A stretch of 64,000 nt of DNA from Ancylothrix sp. D3o. Its GTDB lineage: Bacteria; Cyanobacteriota; Cyanobacteriia; Cyanobacteriales; Oscillatoriaceae. A program made the translations under genes and the position numbers. The notes under the pieces are model-generated. The model was not told where the DNA came from. It was given only the letters and a program-made list of their open reading frames with translations, and made no database searches. Each line of letters opens with the position of its first letter. The first letter of the stretch is position 1. The DNA is taken from positions 186,001-250,000 of the forward strand of contig NZ_JAMXEX010000006.1 of the NCBI RefSeq assembly GCF_025370775.1, read 5' to 3'. Positions 26,598-36,077 of the stretch are shown here, piece after piece.

Positions 26598-27365
26598 TTA
26601 AGATTCTTTGGCAAGATTTAATTCTGGTGTTCCGACAGCGGCTGTTTCTGTGGGAGGGTTAGTTCCGGGTAGTTCGAGACAATAACCGGCCCCATAAACG
26701 GTTTTAATATATCTTGGATGGCGAGGATCTGGTTCTAGTTTGGTTCTCAGGTGTCGGACGTGAACTCGAATAGTTTCAATGTCATCATCAGGATCATAAC
26801 CCCATACTTCTTTTAATATTTCGCTGGGGGAAACTGTTTGACCGTGACGTTGCAACAAACAGTGCAACAGTTCAAATTCTAAATGAGTTAATTTTACAGT
26901 TTGGTCAAACCAAATTGCCTCAAAGCGTTCTGGTACTAAAGTTAAGGGGCCAAAATTCAGGATTTCTGCGTGTTTGGCTGCTTGGGGAATGCGATCTGTT
27001 CGTCTCAATAATGCTCGCACTCGCGCCAGCATTTCTTCAACTTCAAAGGGTTTGGTGAGGTAGTCGTCTGCACCGGCATTGAATCCTTCCACTTTATCTT
27101 GGGTTTGCCCAAGTGCCGTTAACATGACGATGGGAATGTCTGCGGTGCGTTCATCGCGGCGGAGGCGCTGGCAAACAGTGAAGCCATCGACTCTTGGTAA
27201 CATCAAGTCAAGCATGATCAAGTCTGGGATTGTTTGTAAGGCAATCGCTTGGCCTTTGATGCCGTCCTCTGCTTGGGTGACTTCGTAACCTGCCATTTCT
27301 AGGTTAACGGCAACGAGTTCTGATATTGCGGGGTCATCGTCAATAACAAGTATCCGGGGCATCAT
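26598..27365 (-). CDS. rpaA: OmpR-type response regulator RpaA (circadian output)
   Basis: 255 residues. The receiver, 1-120, has DDD at 9-11, phospho-acceptor Asp53 in [13 protein letters not shown] and Lys in [13 protein letters not shown]. The winged-helix DNA-binding domain, about 140-240, ends [15 protein letters not shown]. The sequence follows RpaA rather than Rpa[21 protein letters not shown] and [20 protein letters not shown] are near-identical to known RpaA. RpaA is phosphorylated by SasA under KaiC control and drives dusk genes; it also affects phycobilisome energy transfer. No kai or sasA gene lies in the window. Start: the first ATG of two adjacent ones. Confidence 0.93.
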   Translation of the reverse strand: MMPRILVIDDDPAISELVAVNLEMAGYEVTQAEDGIKGQAIALQTIPDLIMLDLMLPRVDGFTVCQRLRRDERTADIPIVMLTALGQTQDKVEGFNAGADDYLTKPFEVEEMLARVRALLRRTDRIPQAAKHAEILNFGPLTLVPERFEAIWFDQTVKLTHLEFELLHCLLQRHGQTVSPSEILKEVWGYDPDDDIETIRVHVRHLRTKLEPDPRHPRYIKTVYGAGYCLELPGTNPPTETAAVGTPELNLAKES

Positions 27366-27570
27366 TAATAATTTCTCTATGACGTTTTTTTAAGGTACTT
27401 TGCGAACCTTTGCAGGTTACGAAGTTTCCTCTCCAAATTATAAGCAGATTCTAAAGTTTTTCCAAAATTTTCGCAATCTTACTTTTTTTACTTTAATTAC
27501 TTTAGGCTTTCCCAGCCAGACGAGCTTAATATTTTTTTAATAATTACCTCGATTGGTAAAAGTGTATTAA

Positions 27571-27592
27571 GTAGGGTGGGCCGGTGCCCACC
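27571..27592. repeat. Short GTGGGC hairpin
   Basis: GGTGGGCCGGTGCCCACC folds into a tight stem 11 bases beyond the trpA stop. No T-run follows, so it may be a repeat rather than a terminator. Confidence 0.4.
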
Positions 27593-27602
27593 ACGCCACG
27601 CC

Positions 27603-28403
27603 TCAATCGGCATTAATGGTGTTTCTGAGAGTTTGACAAAATTCGCCAATGGCTTGTAAGCCTTGTTCTGGCGTACCATCAGCCAAACGTTTAACAAAGG
27701 CACTACCGACAATCACCGCGTCTGCGCCCCAGTTTTTCACTTGTTTGGCTTGTTCGGGGGAAGAAATGCCAAAACCGACTCCGATGGGTTTATCTGTGAG
27801 TTGCCGCATTTCGGTGAGGATGTCTTCTACACGGCTTTGAATTTCTCCTCTCATCCCGGTTACGCCGGTCACACTCACTAAATAAATGAAACCTTGGGAT
27901 TTTTCGCTGATCGCTTTAATGCGTTCTGGGGGGCTGGTAGGGGCAACAAGTAAAATGATTTCTATGCCGTATTGGGAGGCCGGTTTGAGCAAGGCTTCGG
28001 CTTCTTCTAAGGGTAAGTCAGGAACTACTAAACCTTTTACGCCAACACCGGCAATTTGTTGTAAAAACTTATCAATGCCTCGATTTAGAATAGGATTGTA
28101 GTAAGTAAACAAAATTATCGGCGCTTTGAGGTTAGGAGTTAAACCGGCCAGCATTTCTAACACTTGTTCTAGTTTTGTTCCCCGTTCTAAAGCTCGCGTT
28201 GCGGCGGCTTGAATCACCGGCCCATCTGCCAGAGGGTCAGAATAAGGCACCCCTAACTCAATAATATCTGCACCGCTTTTATCGAGAAGTTGTAATGCTT
28301 TGGCGGTGGTTTCTAAATCTGGATCGCCGGCGGTGATAAAAGGAATTAAAGCAATTGTGTTGCTTTTTTTTAGGCTCTCAAAACTTTGGGAAATAGAATT
28401 CAT
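27603..28403 (-). CDS. trpA: Tryptophan synthase alpha chain
   Basis: 266 residues, a TIM barrel that cleaves indole-glycerol phosphate and hands indole to TrpB. The catalytic Glu49 ([12 protein letters not shown]) and Asp60 (PLADGP) are at canonical positions. [11 protein letters not shown], the flexible loop 6 [11 protein letters not shown], and phosphate-binding GFGISSPEQ and VGSAFVK are intact. No other trp gene is adjacent, as usual in cyanobacteria. It lies downstream of ndhL and the DUF3007 gene on the same strand. Confidence 0.97.
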   Translation of the reverse strand: MNSISQSFESLKKSNTIALIPFITAGDPDLETTAKALQLLDKSGADIIELGVPYSDPLADGPVIQAAATRALERGTKLEQVLEMLAGLTPNLKAPIILFTYYNPILNRGIDKFLQQIAGVGVKGLVVPDLPLEEAEALLKPASQYGIEIILLVAPTSPPERIKAISEKSQGFIYLVSVTGVTGMRGEIQSRVEDILTEMRQLTDKPIGVGFGISSPEQAKQVKNWGADAVIVGSAFVKRLADGTPEQGLQAIGEFCQTLRNTINAD

Positions 28404-28542
28404 TTGATCTTGGTAATCGGTAAGCGTTCATTGGCAAATCAAAAGCAATTAATTATACCATTGCCTTTTGCTGATATTTTATAAAAATCTTTTTTAGCTG
28501 AGAAAAACTCATCAAAAATTTAAATTTTAAAACTTTAAACTT

Positions 28543-28860
28543 TTATGGTTTTTGTTGTCGGCTTTTTTCTTCTTCCACTTCTGCTTGCAGTTTAGCAAGT
28601 TCTTCCGGGGTGAGTTCTTCTAAGCGTTTTTGAAATACAGCATCTTCGTAGTCTTTGAGTTGTTGATTGTAGGTCATATTTTGAGTAACAGCGCGGAAAA
28701 GATAGCTTAACAACCAGCCAATTAAGACAACAACTAATAAAACTTGACTCCAAATACCGGCATCCATGCTGTCTAGTCCTGCGGCTTGCAAAACCAAATA
28801 AGCCAAACCACCGGCAATAAAGATGCCTAAACCAATACCAATAACATCAATTCTTCGCAT
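28543..28860 (-). CDS. DUF3007-type small membrane protein
   Basis: 105 residues with two membrane helices (DVIGIGLGIFIAGGLAYLVL and WSQVLLVVVLIGWLLSYLF) and a charged C-terminal helix (LEELTPEELAKLQAEVEEEK). It resembles the conserved cyanobacterial/plastid family labelled DUF3007. It sits between ndhL and trpA, an order I recall from other cyanobacteria; whether it serves the NDH-1 complex is unknown. Confidence 0.85.
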   Translation of the reverse strand: MRRIDVIGIGLGIFIAGGLAYLVLQAAGLDSMDAGIWSQVLLVVVLIGWLLSYLFRAVTQNMTYNQQLKDYEDAVFQKRLEELTPEELAKLQAEVEEEKSRQQKP

Positions 28861-28942
28861 AAAAAAAGGCCAATAAGAACACAGACAGCGCAGAGTAAGG
28901 CTGAGGGGGGGGTGATTTTCGGCCCGCCCTCACCAAGTCCCA

Positions 28943-29158
28943 TCAGGTAGGAATTTGCCGGCGTTTGGGCCGTAAATTCAAAAATGGGGCCAAAAGCATT
29001 AAACCGGGGAAGAAAAAGAAGACTAAAAAGTACATGAAACCCCGTTCAAAAGAACTGACGATATACCAGCGTTTTTGCAGGTAAATATAAAGACCAAAGG
29101 GGACTACCAGAAGGTAAGCGCCACCTAAAACCACATACAGCAACAGTGCAATTTCCAT
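28943..29158 (-). CDS. ndhL: NAD(P)H-quinone oxidoreductase subunit L
   Basis: 71 residues from the ATG at 29158 ([19 protein letters not shown]), chosen for the GAGG upstream and the usual length of about 70; a longer frame from 29227 lacks support. Two membrane helices (residues about 3-24 and 38-58) and a basic end ([10 protein letters not shown]). NdhL is an oxygenic-photosynthesis-specific subunit of thylakoid NDH-1, needed for cyclic electron flow and inorganic-carbon uptake. Confidence 0.93.
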   Translation of the reverse strand: MEIALLLYVVLGGAYLLVVPFGLYIYLQKRWYIVSSFERGFMYFLVFFFFPGLMLLAPFLNLRPKRRQIPT

Positions 29159-29520
29159 TTTTGCCTCGTGATGATTCAAATAATGATAGCGGCTAGTTTG
29201 GCCCGAAAGCGGATGTGGCCCTAGCAATGCCGACTGGTTTGCTAAGTTTTATTATTTTACCGCTTCCGGGGCTTCTGGATTTTTTTGGATTATTTGCGAT
29301 ATATCTGCAAATCTTTTTTTGCTCAAAAGCTTATGATGTAATCGGTTAAGAAAAATTTAAGCTTTAGAGTAAAAACAAAAAATGCAATAAAAAGCCGACC
29401 AAAGCGAGATGGCCAGAAAAATGTTAGGATAAAATGCTTGCATAAATCACCCTAGTTGTGCTGAAATAATAAAAGTCAGCAAAACCTGTAGAAAATAACC
29501 AATCGACAGGAAGCAATGAC

Positions 29521-29902
29521 GGGGGCGTGGCGGAATGGTAGACGCTACGGACTTAGAAAACTGAGCCTTACAGGAGAAATCCTGCAAGTGACTGCTCTCA
29601 AATTCAGGGAAACCTAAATCTGGCAACAGACAAGGCAATCCTGAGCCAAGCCCAAAAATTTTTGGTTTTTGATTTTAGATTTTACATTAATCGAAAATTC
29701 AAAATCCTCAAAGGGAAGGTGCAGAGACTCGACGGGAGCTACCCTAACGTAAAGACGAGGGTAAAGGGAGAGTCCAATTCTCAAAGCTGTTAGAACCGGC
29801 ATTTTAGCTGGTAGGAAAAAAACAGCAGCAGCGAAAGTTGCGAGAGGATGAAAATCCGTTGACCCTTACCCGGTCGTGTGGGTTCAAGTCCCACCGCCCC
29901 CA
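29521..29902 (+). tRNA. tRNA-Leu(UAA) interrupted by a group I intron
   Basis: Exon 1 is 29521-29554 and exon 2 is 29851-29902, giving an 86-base type II tRNA. The acceptor stem pairs GGGGGCG (29521-29527) with CGCCCCC (29895-29901), and the T loop is GGTTCAAGTCC. The anticodon loop reads CTT/AAAA with the intron between U34 and A35, the conserved cyanobacterial and plastid position. CCA is not encoded. Confidence 0.97.
29555..29850 (+). ncRNA. Group I intron in tRNA-Leu(UAA)
   Basis: 296 bases, inserted in the anticodon and ending in the obligatory G. Core elements are recognisable: the GAGCCTT...GCTCTCAAATTCAGG region, GGGAAACCTAAATCTGGC, then ACAGACAAGGCAATCCTGAG (P4-P6) and GCAGAGACTCGACGGGAGCT (P3-P7). 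An A/T-rich peripheral segment (29,660-29,700, runs of A and T) expands one loop. There is no endonuclease gene. It should self-splice. Confidence 0.93.
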
Positions 29903-29920
29903 TAAATTTAAAGTTAAATA

Positions 29921-29957
29921 AAGCCGGTGTCTTTCGAGGTACCGGCCTTGTTTTTTA
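29921..29957 (+). terminator. Terminator of tRNA-Leu
   Basis: AAGCCGGT and ACCGGCCTT form a stem around 12 bases, followed by GTTTTTT, 20 bases after the tRNA. Confidence 0.75.
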
Positions 29958-29990
29958 AGTAAGTCAACTTAATTAAACTCTGGATGTAAT

Positions 29991-30060
29991 GTAGGTTGGG
30001 TTGAGGAACGAAACCCAACAGAGGCTTTGATGGGTTTCGCTTACGCTCTACCCATCCTAC
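29991..30060. repeat. 70-bp MITE-like element with terminal inverted repeats
   Basis: It begins GTAGGTTGGGT and ends ACCCATCCTAC, arms matching at ten of eleven bases. The inside holds a second pair, GGGTTgaGGAACGAAACCC and GGGTTTCGC. Elements of this type are scattered in many cyanobacterial genomes. Confidence 0.65.
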
Positions 30061-30067
30061 AAATAAT

Positions 30068-30095
30068 AACGACCGACATTTAAAAGCCGGTCGTT
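30068..30095 (-). terminator. Probable terminator of ndhD
   Basis: AACGACCG (30068-30075) pairs with CGGTCGTT (30088-30095); on the minus strand a TATTATTT tract follows. Confidence 0.65.
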
Positions 30096-30125
30096 AAAGA
30101 TCCCAAAAAATCAAGCAGAGAAAGA

Positions 30126-31835
30126 TTACTTAATCATTGGCGAAACCGAAGCCAACTCAGGCTCAGCGATGCGAGGAGCAGTAAATTTCGCTGCATAGAT
30201 TTGAGGATTGACTTGCGAGATTTGTGTATAAGAATCACGGAGTTGAGCATTTACCGCCACAGTTTTCACGTCATACATTTGGGTAGCAACTTTGGGGTAA
30301 AAACCGATACCGATGATTAAAACCAAGAAACAGGCAGCGATGAAAATTTCACGAGGTCTGGCATCATCAAAACCGGCATTCACAGGCAGAACACAGTTAG
30401 TACCAAAACAAACCGCTTCTTGATTGTCTTGGAAATTTGCCCCTAAATCGGCATTGCCATTACCAGTAAATCCGGGTAACGAACAAGTCGGAGCATTCCC
30501 AGAACCGTAGAAGATTTCCCGCAACATTGACAACAGGTAAATCGGCGTGAGGATAAGCCCCACCGCTGCGAGAAACACCGTAACTGTGCGGAAACTAGAA
30601 CTGTAGATATCGCTGGAAGTGACACCAACAAAAACCGTTAATTCGCTAACAAAACCGCTCATCCCCGGAAGTGCCAGCGATGCCATTGCACCGGCAGTAA
30701 ACAAAGCAAACACCTTTGGCATTGCCTGAGCAATACCGCCCATTTCATCAAGGGCCATTGTGTGGGTGCGGTCGTAGGTAACACCGGCCAAGAAGAACAG
30801 CAGAGCGGCAATCAAACCGTGAGAGATCATTTGTAACACTGCACCGCTCATTCCCACATCAGTAAAAGAGGCTATACCGAGGAGAACAAAACCCATGTGG
30901 GAAACCGAGGAATAGGCGAGCCGGCGCTTCATATTGGTTTGGCCAAAAGAAGTAAAACCGCCGTACACAATATTGACAACACCTAAAATCGCTATAACCG
31001 GCGCGAAGTAAACGTGAGCATCGGAGAGCAGTTCTAAATTGAGGCGAATTAAACCATAACCGCCCATTTTCAAGAGAACACCGGCCAAAATCATTGAAAC
31101 CGGGGCCGAGGCTTCACCGTGAGCATCTGGTAACCAAGTGTGGAGAGGGAAAATCGCCAGTTTCACACCAAAAGCCACCAACAAACCGGCGTAAAGCAGC
31201 AATTCCAAACCAAGAGGATAATCTTTTAAACCTAAAGCAGCAATATCAAAGGTGACATTATTGCCATAGAAAGCCATTGCCAGACCGGCTACTAAGATAA
31301 AGATAGAAGCCGCTGCGGTATAGAGGATAAATTTAGTTGCTGCGTAGCGACGTTTTGGCCCGCCCCAAATACAGATGAGCAAATAAACGGGGACGAGTTC
31401 AATTTCCCACATGATGAACAGCAGCAAAATATCTTGGGCTACAAACACCCCAATTTGGGCTGCATAAAGCACAAGCATTAAAAAATAGAAAAGGCGTGGC
31501 TTGCGATCTACTTGCCACGCCCCAAATATAGAAAGAGTTGTTACAAAACCTGCTAAAAGTACCAGAGGGGCTGAAACACCGTCTACAGAAACCGCCCAGT
31601 TGAGGCCCAACTGCGGCACCCAAGAATATTTTTCAACGAGTTGAAAGCTTGCGTTGGTTGGATCGTAATGATTCCAAAAGGCGTAGCACATTAAGACAAA
31701 ATCTGCTACCGCGATCCCCAGGGCGTACAGCCGCACGGACTTGCCGGTTTTGTCTGGCAGTACGGGGATGAGGAGGGATGCAAGAAGTGGCAGCGCGATT
31801 ATAGCTGTAAGCCAAGGAAATTGAGCGGGTATCAT
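30126..31835 (-). CDS. ndhD: NAD(P)H-quinone oxidoreductase subunit 4, NdhD2-like
   Basis: 569 residues from the ATG giving [20 protein letters not shown], which aligns with known NdhD N-termini; an ATG ten codons upstream has no better ribosome site. It is a proton-pumping antiporter-like subunit with about 14 membrane helices. Visible signatures: [19 protein letters not shown] (conserved Glu), [31 protein letters not shown] and [13 protein letters not shown] loop of about 30 residues with [12 protein letters not shown] lies before the final helices, typical of the NdhD2 group, which serves respiration and cyclic electron flow. Not adjacent to ndhF. Confidence 0.95.
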   Translation of the reverse strand: MIPAQFPWLTAIIALPLLASLLIPVLPDKTGKSVRLYALGIAVADFVLMCYAFWNHYDPTNASFQLVEKYSWVPQLGLNWAVSVDGVSAPLVLLAGFVTTLSIFGAWQVDRKPRLFYFLMLVLYAAQIGVFVAQDILLLFIMWEIELVPVYLLICIWGGPKRRYAATKFILYTAAASIFILVAGLAMAFYGNNVTFDIAALGLKDYPLGLELLLYAGLLVAFGVKLAIFPLHTWLPDAHGEASAPVSMILAGVLLKMGGYGLIRLNLELLSDAHVYFAPVIAILGVVNIVYGGFTSFGQTNMKRRLAYSSVSHMGFVLLGIASFTDVGMSGAVLQMISHGLIAALLFFLAGVTYDRTHTMALDEMGGIAQAMPKVFALFTAGAMASLALPGMSGFVSELTVFVGVTSSDIYSSSFRTVTVFLAAVGLILTPIYLLSMLREIFYGSGNAPTCSLPGFTGNGNADLGANFQDNQEAVCFGTNCVLPVNAGFDDARPREIFIAACFLVLIIGIGFYPKVATQMYDVKTVAVNAQLRDSYTQISQVNPQIYAAKFTAPRIAEPELASVSPMIK

Positions 31836-31865
31836 GGCAGTGTGAAGAAGTGTTTGCCGACTCAT

Positions 31866-32166
31866 TTAACATTACTAAACTTTGGTTACATTTCTTCATC
31901 AATTTTTTTCTTCCTCAAGCATAGGGCAATCTTATGCTGACGTTTGCCAGTTTTAAGTTTATCAAGCAGCCGGTATTAACAATAACTTAAAGTTTGGCAT
32001 TGACAGTAGTGTCGGCTCGATAGCCCATGTTTTTTCATCCCAGCAATGCACAGTGTTAAAGAGGTTATTATAGGTAGGTGGATTTTGGATAGACAAATAA
32101 AGGAATTAGTGAAAGCAAAGAAACTTCGTTGCTTTAATAATATTTTGGCTAATTAGAATTCGTTAA
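31866..32166. other. Spacer upstream of ndhD
   Basis: A/T-rich, with no gene. The ndhD promoter on the minus strand should lie here; no convincing boxes are seen. Confidence 0.35.
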
Positions 32167-32352
32167 GGTTATCAAAGAATTGCCAATAAGGTTGTAATTG
32201 CTTCAGATGGTAGCGGACATAATTATTGGGTTGATTCAGAGGCCGGTTTTAAGAAAGTTTTTCATTTAACTTGGTGCGCCAAAAGCTTAAAGACCCAGTT
32301 TATTAGAGTAGCTGGGTCTTTAAATAGCGAAAAAAAGTTGATATTATTTTAG
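32167..32352 (+). pseudogene. Orphan protein fragment without a start codon
   Basis: A 61-codon open frame reads QRIANKVVIASDGSGHNYW and continues VDSEAGFKKVFHLTWCAKSL before ending at 32352. The first part resembles the sugar- or nucleic-acid-free core of SMI1/KNR4-type immunity domains (..ASDGSG.. followed by an aromatic strand), but this is a guess. There is no start codon, and an in-frame stop stands immediately upstream at 32164-32166. Its 3' end overlaps the convergent hydrolase stop. Confidence 0.3.
32287..32324 (-). terminator. Terminator of the alpha/beta hydrolase gene
   Basis: A perfect eleven-base stem (TTAAAGACCCAG with CTGGGTCTTTAA) around a 14-base loop, 25 bases beyond the stop on the minus strand. 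Confidence 0.7.
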
Positions 32353-33338
32353 GAGTTTGGAGTTATTATTTTAGGTAACATAGCAGCTAAACTGGGATAA
32401 ACGCGCTGAGCGAGGTTAAGTTCTTTGATAGCTGTCTCAAAGCTTTTTCCTTGGGCAATGTGCCAGCGTAGTTCTTGCAGTTCATACCAAGTTAGATCAG
32501 TTTCGATATAGGCTTTAGCAATGGAAATTAACAATTCAATATAATTATTTCCTTCTTCCCTCGTCATCATGGTGTGAGGAATACCAAGGCTTTTATCAAA
32601 ACTATAAAACCAGGATTTAGGTTCAAGGTTTAAAGAGGCTTTAAATAAGTGGTCTTGTTCTTTTGGATCAACTGCTTGATCCGCTGCGCTGGAAATAACA
32701 AATATTGGGGCTGTTGGTTGTGTTGTAACGCGGTTTAAGATGTCTTCTCCGAGTTCTAGCAAAATTCTTAGTTTTGGCATCTCGAAACCTTCATAACCAA
32801 AATGCTCTCTTCCCGCCGGCCTTATCCATTTAAAATAAATATTTACCAGTTTAACAAACCAATCAACAGCCTCATTTGTACCGCCAAAATAGGGAGCAAA
32901 AAGTAAGGCTTTTTCGATTTTTTCTGGTGTTTCTAGGGCAATGTTTGCGGCTAAAACGCCGCCGGTGGATAAGCCGCCGATAATGACTTTTTCGCCGAGA
33001 GTTTGAGCAATTTCTAACCAGTGATAGCAAAATTCTGTGTAAGTGTGGAGGCTTTCGGGGAGGGGTGGGGGGTTATCGGCGTTCCAGTTGCCGGCGATTC
33101 CGTGTCCTGGTTGTAAGGGAATAAGGACGTTATAACCGGCTTGATATAAAGCTTTCCCAAGCGGTTCAAATTGATAGGGAACGGCGGTAAAACCGTGAAA
33201 AAATAGAAATACTTTTTTTGTAGGTTGGGGATGGAAAAAAAAGCGAGATGCACACTTTTCGTCAAAAAGGGGGAGGCTTGCTTCTTGAGTGTTTATGTCG
33301 TGAATAATTTTTTGGGTGAGGGTGGGATAATCAGTCAT
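32349..33338 (-). CDS. Alpha/beta hydrolase
   Basis: 329 residues, soluble. The oxyanion-hole region FLFFHGFTAVPYQFEPLG is followed by a nucleophile elbow GGLSTGG (Ser in GxSxG form). The acid is probably Asp in SSAADQAVDPKE and the base His in GIPHTMMTRE. A long cap region lies between. LIPLQPGHGIAGNW resembles lipase/carboxylesterase lids, so an esterase is likely; the substrate is unknown. The C-terminal 60 residues are helical and family-specific. It lies 81 bp downstream of the GH31 gene but is separated by a terminator. Confidence 0.88.
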   Translation of the reverse strand: MTDYPTLTQKIIHDINTQEASLPLFDEKCASRFFFHPQPTKKVFLFFHGFTAVPYQFEPLGKALYQAGYNVLIPLQPGHGIAGNWNADNPPPLPESLHTYTEFCYHWLEIAQTLGEKVIIGGLSTGGVLAANIALETPEKIEKALLFAPYFGGTNEAVDWFVKLVNIYFKWIRPAGREHFGYEGFEMPKLRILLELGEDILNRVTTQPTAPIFVISSAADQAVDPKEQDHLFKASLNLEPKSWFYSFDKSLGIPHTMMTREEGNNYIELLISIAKAYIETDLTWYELQELRWHIAQGKSFETAIKELNLAQRVYPSLAAMLPKIITPNS

Positions 33339-33379
33339 GGGGGTTTTTGAAGTTAAAAATCAGTTGTGGCGGGTATAAA

Positions 33380-33410
33380 AAACCCGGTATTTTTTAAGAT
33401 ACCGGGTTTG
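33380..33410 (-). terminator. Terminator of the GH31 gene
   Basis: AACCCGGTAT and ATACCGGGTT pair perfectly around TTTTTTAAG; on the minus strand a TTTTTTATA tract follows. Confidence 0.85.
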
Positions 33411-33419
33411 TGGCATTAT

Positions 33420-35861
33420 TTACTCACCGATGACAGATAACTTTTCAAAAGGCTGGCAGTTGATATATTTGCTTTGGGGCGTGGTTTCGCTGCCGTCTAG
33501 GCTGATTTTGTGGGGTTCCATGCCGTGAAATTCTACGCGGATGCTGTTGTAAGGAAAAGGATAACCGCCTTGTTGTTGCCAGGTGATTTCGAGTTGGTCT
33601 TTGTTTTGGTTCATGCGGAAAATGTCGAGGCGAGTTTCTCCATATCCGTCGCCACTATCGCTATACATAAATGATTCGGTAGTGGTTTGGGAGCAGGGGT
33701 AAATATGCAGGGTTAATTCGTTGTTTTCTTCCATTGGAATGATGCTACCTTCTTTGACAAAAATGGGAATTTTTTCGAGAGGTGCATCAATAGTTATTTG
33801 GGTGGAACTTTCTAAAATTTCATCGTTCCAGAAGTTATACCACCGGCCTTTGGGTAAGGTAACTTTGCGTGAGGTTTCCCCTTCAATAACGATGGGGCAA
33901 ACTAATAGCGAATCTCCTAATAAAAAGGCATCATCTATTCCCCAAAGTTTAGGATCTTCGGGATCACTCCAAAACACCGGCCTCACAAGGGGATATCCCT
34001 TTTGACTGGTCTGCCATGCCAATGTATAAAAATACGGCATCAGACGATAGCGCAATTGGAGAAAATCACGCATTATTGTGAGATAGGGTTCCCCGTAAGT
34101 CCAAGGGGCGCGATGTGAGACGTTATTTGAGGAGTGGGTGCGGAAGAAGGGCAGGAAAGTGGACATTTGGAACCAGCGCAGGTAAAGTTCTGCGGAGGGG
34201 TTGCCTTGGAAACCGCCGGTGTCTGGCCCACTGTAGGGGATACCGGAGAGTCCTAAACCTGTAACGGTGGAGATCGTGAGTTTTAAGGCTGTCCAGGTAC
34301 ATTCGATGTCGCCTGTCCATGTCCAGGCGTAGCGTTGCAGGCCGGCCCACCCAGCACGCGAAACGATGAAGGGACGTAGGTTTGTGCGGTGGTTTCGCAG
34401 GCTTTCGTAACCGGCTTTAGCCTGCATTAATCCGTATATGTTGTGAGCTTCGCGGTGGTCGCCGCCTCGGCCTTCCATATAATGCTGGGTGGGTTTGGGT
34501 AGGGAACGGTCGCCCCAAAGTATAAAGGCGGCTGGTTCGTTCATATCGTGCCAAAAACCGGCCACGCCGACGTCTAAAAGGTATTCGTATTGCCGACTCC
34601 ACCAATGACGGACGGTGGGCTTTGTGAAGTCGGGAAATACACACCAGCCGGGCCAAACGGGGCCGCTGACGAGTTCGCCGTTGGGGAGTTTACAAAAGGC
34701 GTTTAAAAGTTGTCCTTCGAGGAATAAATTGCTTTCCCGGCTGTATTTAACGCCGGGGTTCATAATAGCAATAAATCTTACATTTTGGTCGAGTAATTCT
34801 TTGATAAATTCTGGAAGTTTGGGAAAGCGATCTGGGTCTATTGTAAAGGCACGAAATCCCACTTGGACATCAATATCAAGGTGAATGGCGCTGAGGGGAA
34901 GGTTGTATTTTTTAAAGTCTTCTGCTTCTTTTTTAACTGCTTCTTCGGTGCGATATCCCCAGTGTGATTGATGATAGCCTAATGCCCAGCGCGGGGGTAG
35001 AGGTGAGCGTCCGGTGAGTTCGGTGTAGCGTTCGATTAAGTGTTGGGGTGTGCCGGTTGTTATGTAGTAGCGTAATGAACCACCTTCAAAGTCGGCAATG
35101 GCGTTTTCATTGAGGGTAAAGTTGGCTTCAAAGGAGTTTTCATAAAAGATTAAATAGCTACCTTCTTGATGGATGCCAATATAAACCGGTATGCAAAGAT
35201 ACATGGGATCAGAACCGGCACCATAGGTTCCAGCGGCATCGTAATTCCACATTTTATAAGTGACTTGGGTTCTGCCGTCTTTGGGATCGCGCAAGTTGAG
35301 AGGAAAAGCACGTTCTCCTAAGCCATAAATGTGTTCTTCTTTCCGCAGTGGTGCTGTGTGTATCCAGCCGTTTTCTTTGCTTTGGGGTGGGTTTTCTTGG
35401 CGGAATAGTTGGCCGGCTTTGTTATAGTATTTCAGGCTTCCATCAAGGCTGATATTTATTTTTAGGGTGTTGGGCGTTTCTTCAGAAGTAGCCGGTATTA
35501 TTGTCCAACTTTGGCCGGTTTCTTCGAGTATTGTATCAACTTCAGGCCATTGATGACGGGCTATTGCGTATGGTACCGGTGGTTCACCAGGAAGCCAGTT
35601 TACGAGGGCAAAATCAGGCGTTAAGTAGGTGATTTGGAGTTCGGCTTTTTCAAAAAAGAAATGTGCACCTCTGGGGGTTGGTTTGGCTTCGAGTAGTTTG
35701 CCAGGGTTGGGAAAAGGTTCTTGGGTTGGTGTGCGGGGAAATTGTTTTTCTATGGCGTCGCGTTTGCGAGAGTATTGGTAGGCTTTCGGGGTGTAGCCTA
35801 TGTAAAATAAGGTGCCACGAAAATACTCTAATCTTTGGGTTATGCTTTTGAGGATAGACAT
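33420..35861 (-). CDS. Glycoside hydrolase family 31 alpha-glucosidase
   Basis: 813 residues, cytoplasmic (no signal peptide). The N-terminal beta domain, about 60-250, carries YGLGERAFPLNLR. The catalytic barrel shows PPRWALGYHQSHWGYR, then the nucleophile Asp439 in GFWHDMNEPAAF and the probable acid/base Asp518 in WTWTGDIECTW. YSGPDTGGFQGNP and FFRTHSS complete the active-site wall. GH31 enzymes hydrolyse alpha-glucosidic bonds of maltose or starch-type glucans; a role in glycogen or compatible-solute turnover is inferred. It may be co-regulated with the downstream hydrolase. Confidence 0.94.
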   Translation of the reverse strand: MSILKSITQRLEYFRGTLFYIGYTPKAYQYSRKRDAIEKQFPRTPTQEPFPNPGKLLEAKPTPRGAHFFFEKAELQITYLTPDFALVNWLPGEPPVPYAIARHQWPEVDTILEETGQSWTIIPATSEETPNTLKINISLDGSLKYYNKAGQLFRQENPPQSKENGWIHTAPLRKEEHIYGLGERAFPLNLRDPKDGRTQVTYKMWNYDAAGTYGAGSDPMYLCIPVYIGIHQEGSYLIFYENSFEANFTLNENAIADFEGGSLRYYITTGTPQHLIERYTELTGRSPLPPRWALGYHQSHWGYRTEEAVKKEAEDFKKYNLPLSAIHLDIDVQVGFRAFTIDPDRFPKLPEFIKELLDQNVRFIAIMNPGVKYSRESNLFLEGQLLNAFCKLPNGELVSGPVWPGWCVFPDFTKPTVRHWWSRQYEYLLDVGVAGFWHDMNEPAAFILWGDRSLPKPTQHYMEGRGGDHREAHNIYGLMQAKAGYESLRNHRTNLRPFIVSRAGWAGLQRYAWTWTGDIECTWTALKLTISTVTGLGLSGIPYSGPDTGGFQGNPSAELYLRWFQMSTFLPFFRTHSSNNVSHRAPWTYGEPYLTIMRDFLQLRYRLMPYFYTLAWQTSQKGYPLVRPVFWSDPEDPKLWGIDDAFLLGDSLLVCPIVIEGETSRKVTLPKGRWYNFWNDEILESSTQITIDAPLEKIPIFVKEGSIIPMEENNELTLHIYPCSQTTTESFMYSDSGDGYGETRLDIFRMNQNKDQLEITWQQQGGYPFPYNSIRVEFHGMEPHKISLDGSETTPQSKYINCQPFEKLSVIGE

Positions 35862-35984
35862 GATGAGTGTTGTTGCGGTTTGAAGCGAAACTGGTTTTTT
35901 GTGAGGATAATTTTTTTTATTATTGGCAGTTGTGGCCGGTAATCAACATCAACCTTTAGGGGGATTTTTTGCTGTGTGGGGTGG

Positions 35985-36000
35985 TGACACAGCCGTGTCA
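35985..36000. repeat. TGACAC-AGCC-GTGTCA palindrome
   Basis: A perfect six-base palindrome around four bases in the spacer between the GH31 gene and 36078. Similar elements are frequent between cyanobacterial genes; it could also be a regulator site. Confidence 0.4.
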
Positions 36001-36077
36001 TGTTTTGAGATGAAGGGAGTAAAAATTAAGTGAATTGTAGTAAAAAATAATTCTTTTTGAGTTTGGTTACTCAAAGT

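Noticed and set aside
29447-29802. Two minus-strand frames across the tRNA-Leu and its intron
   Set aside because: They are antisense to a structural RNA with all its signatures.
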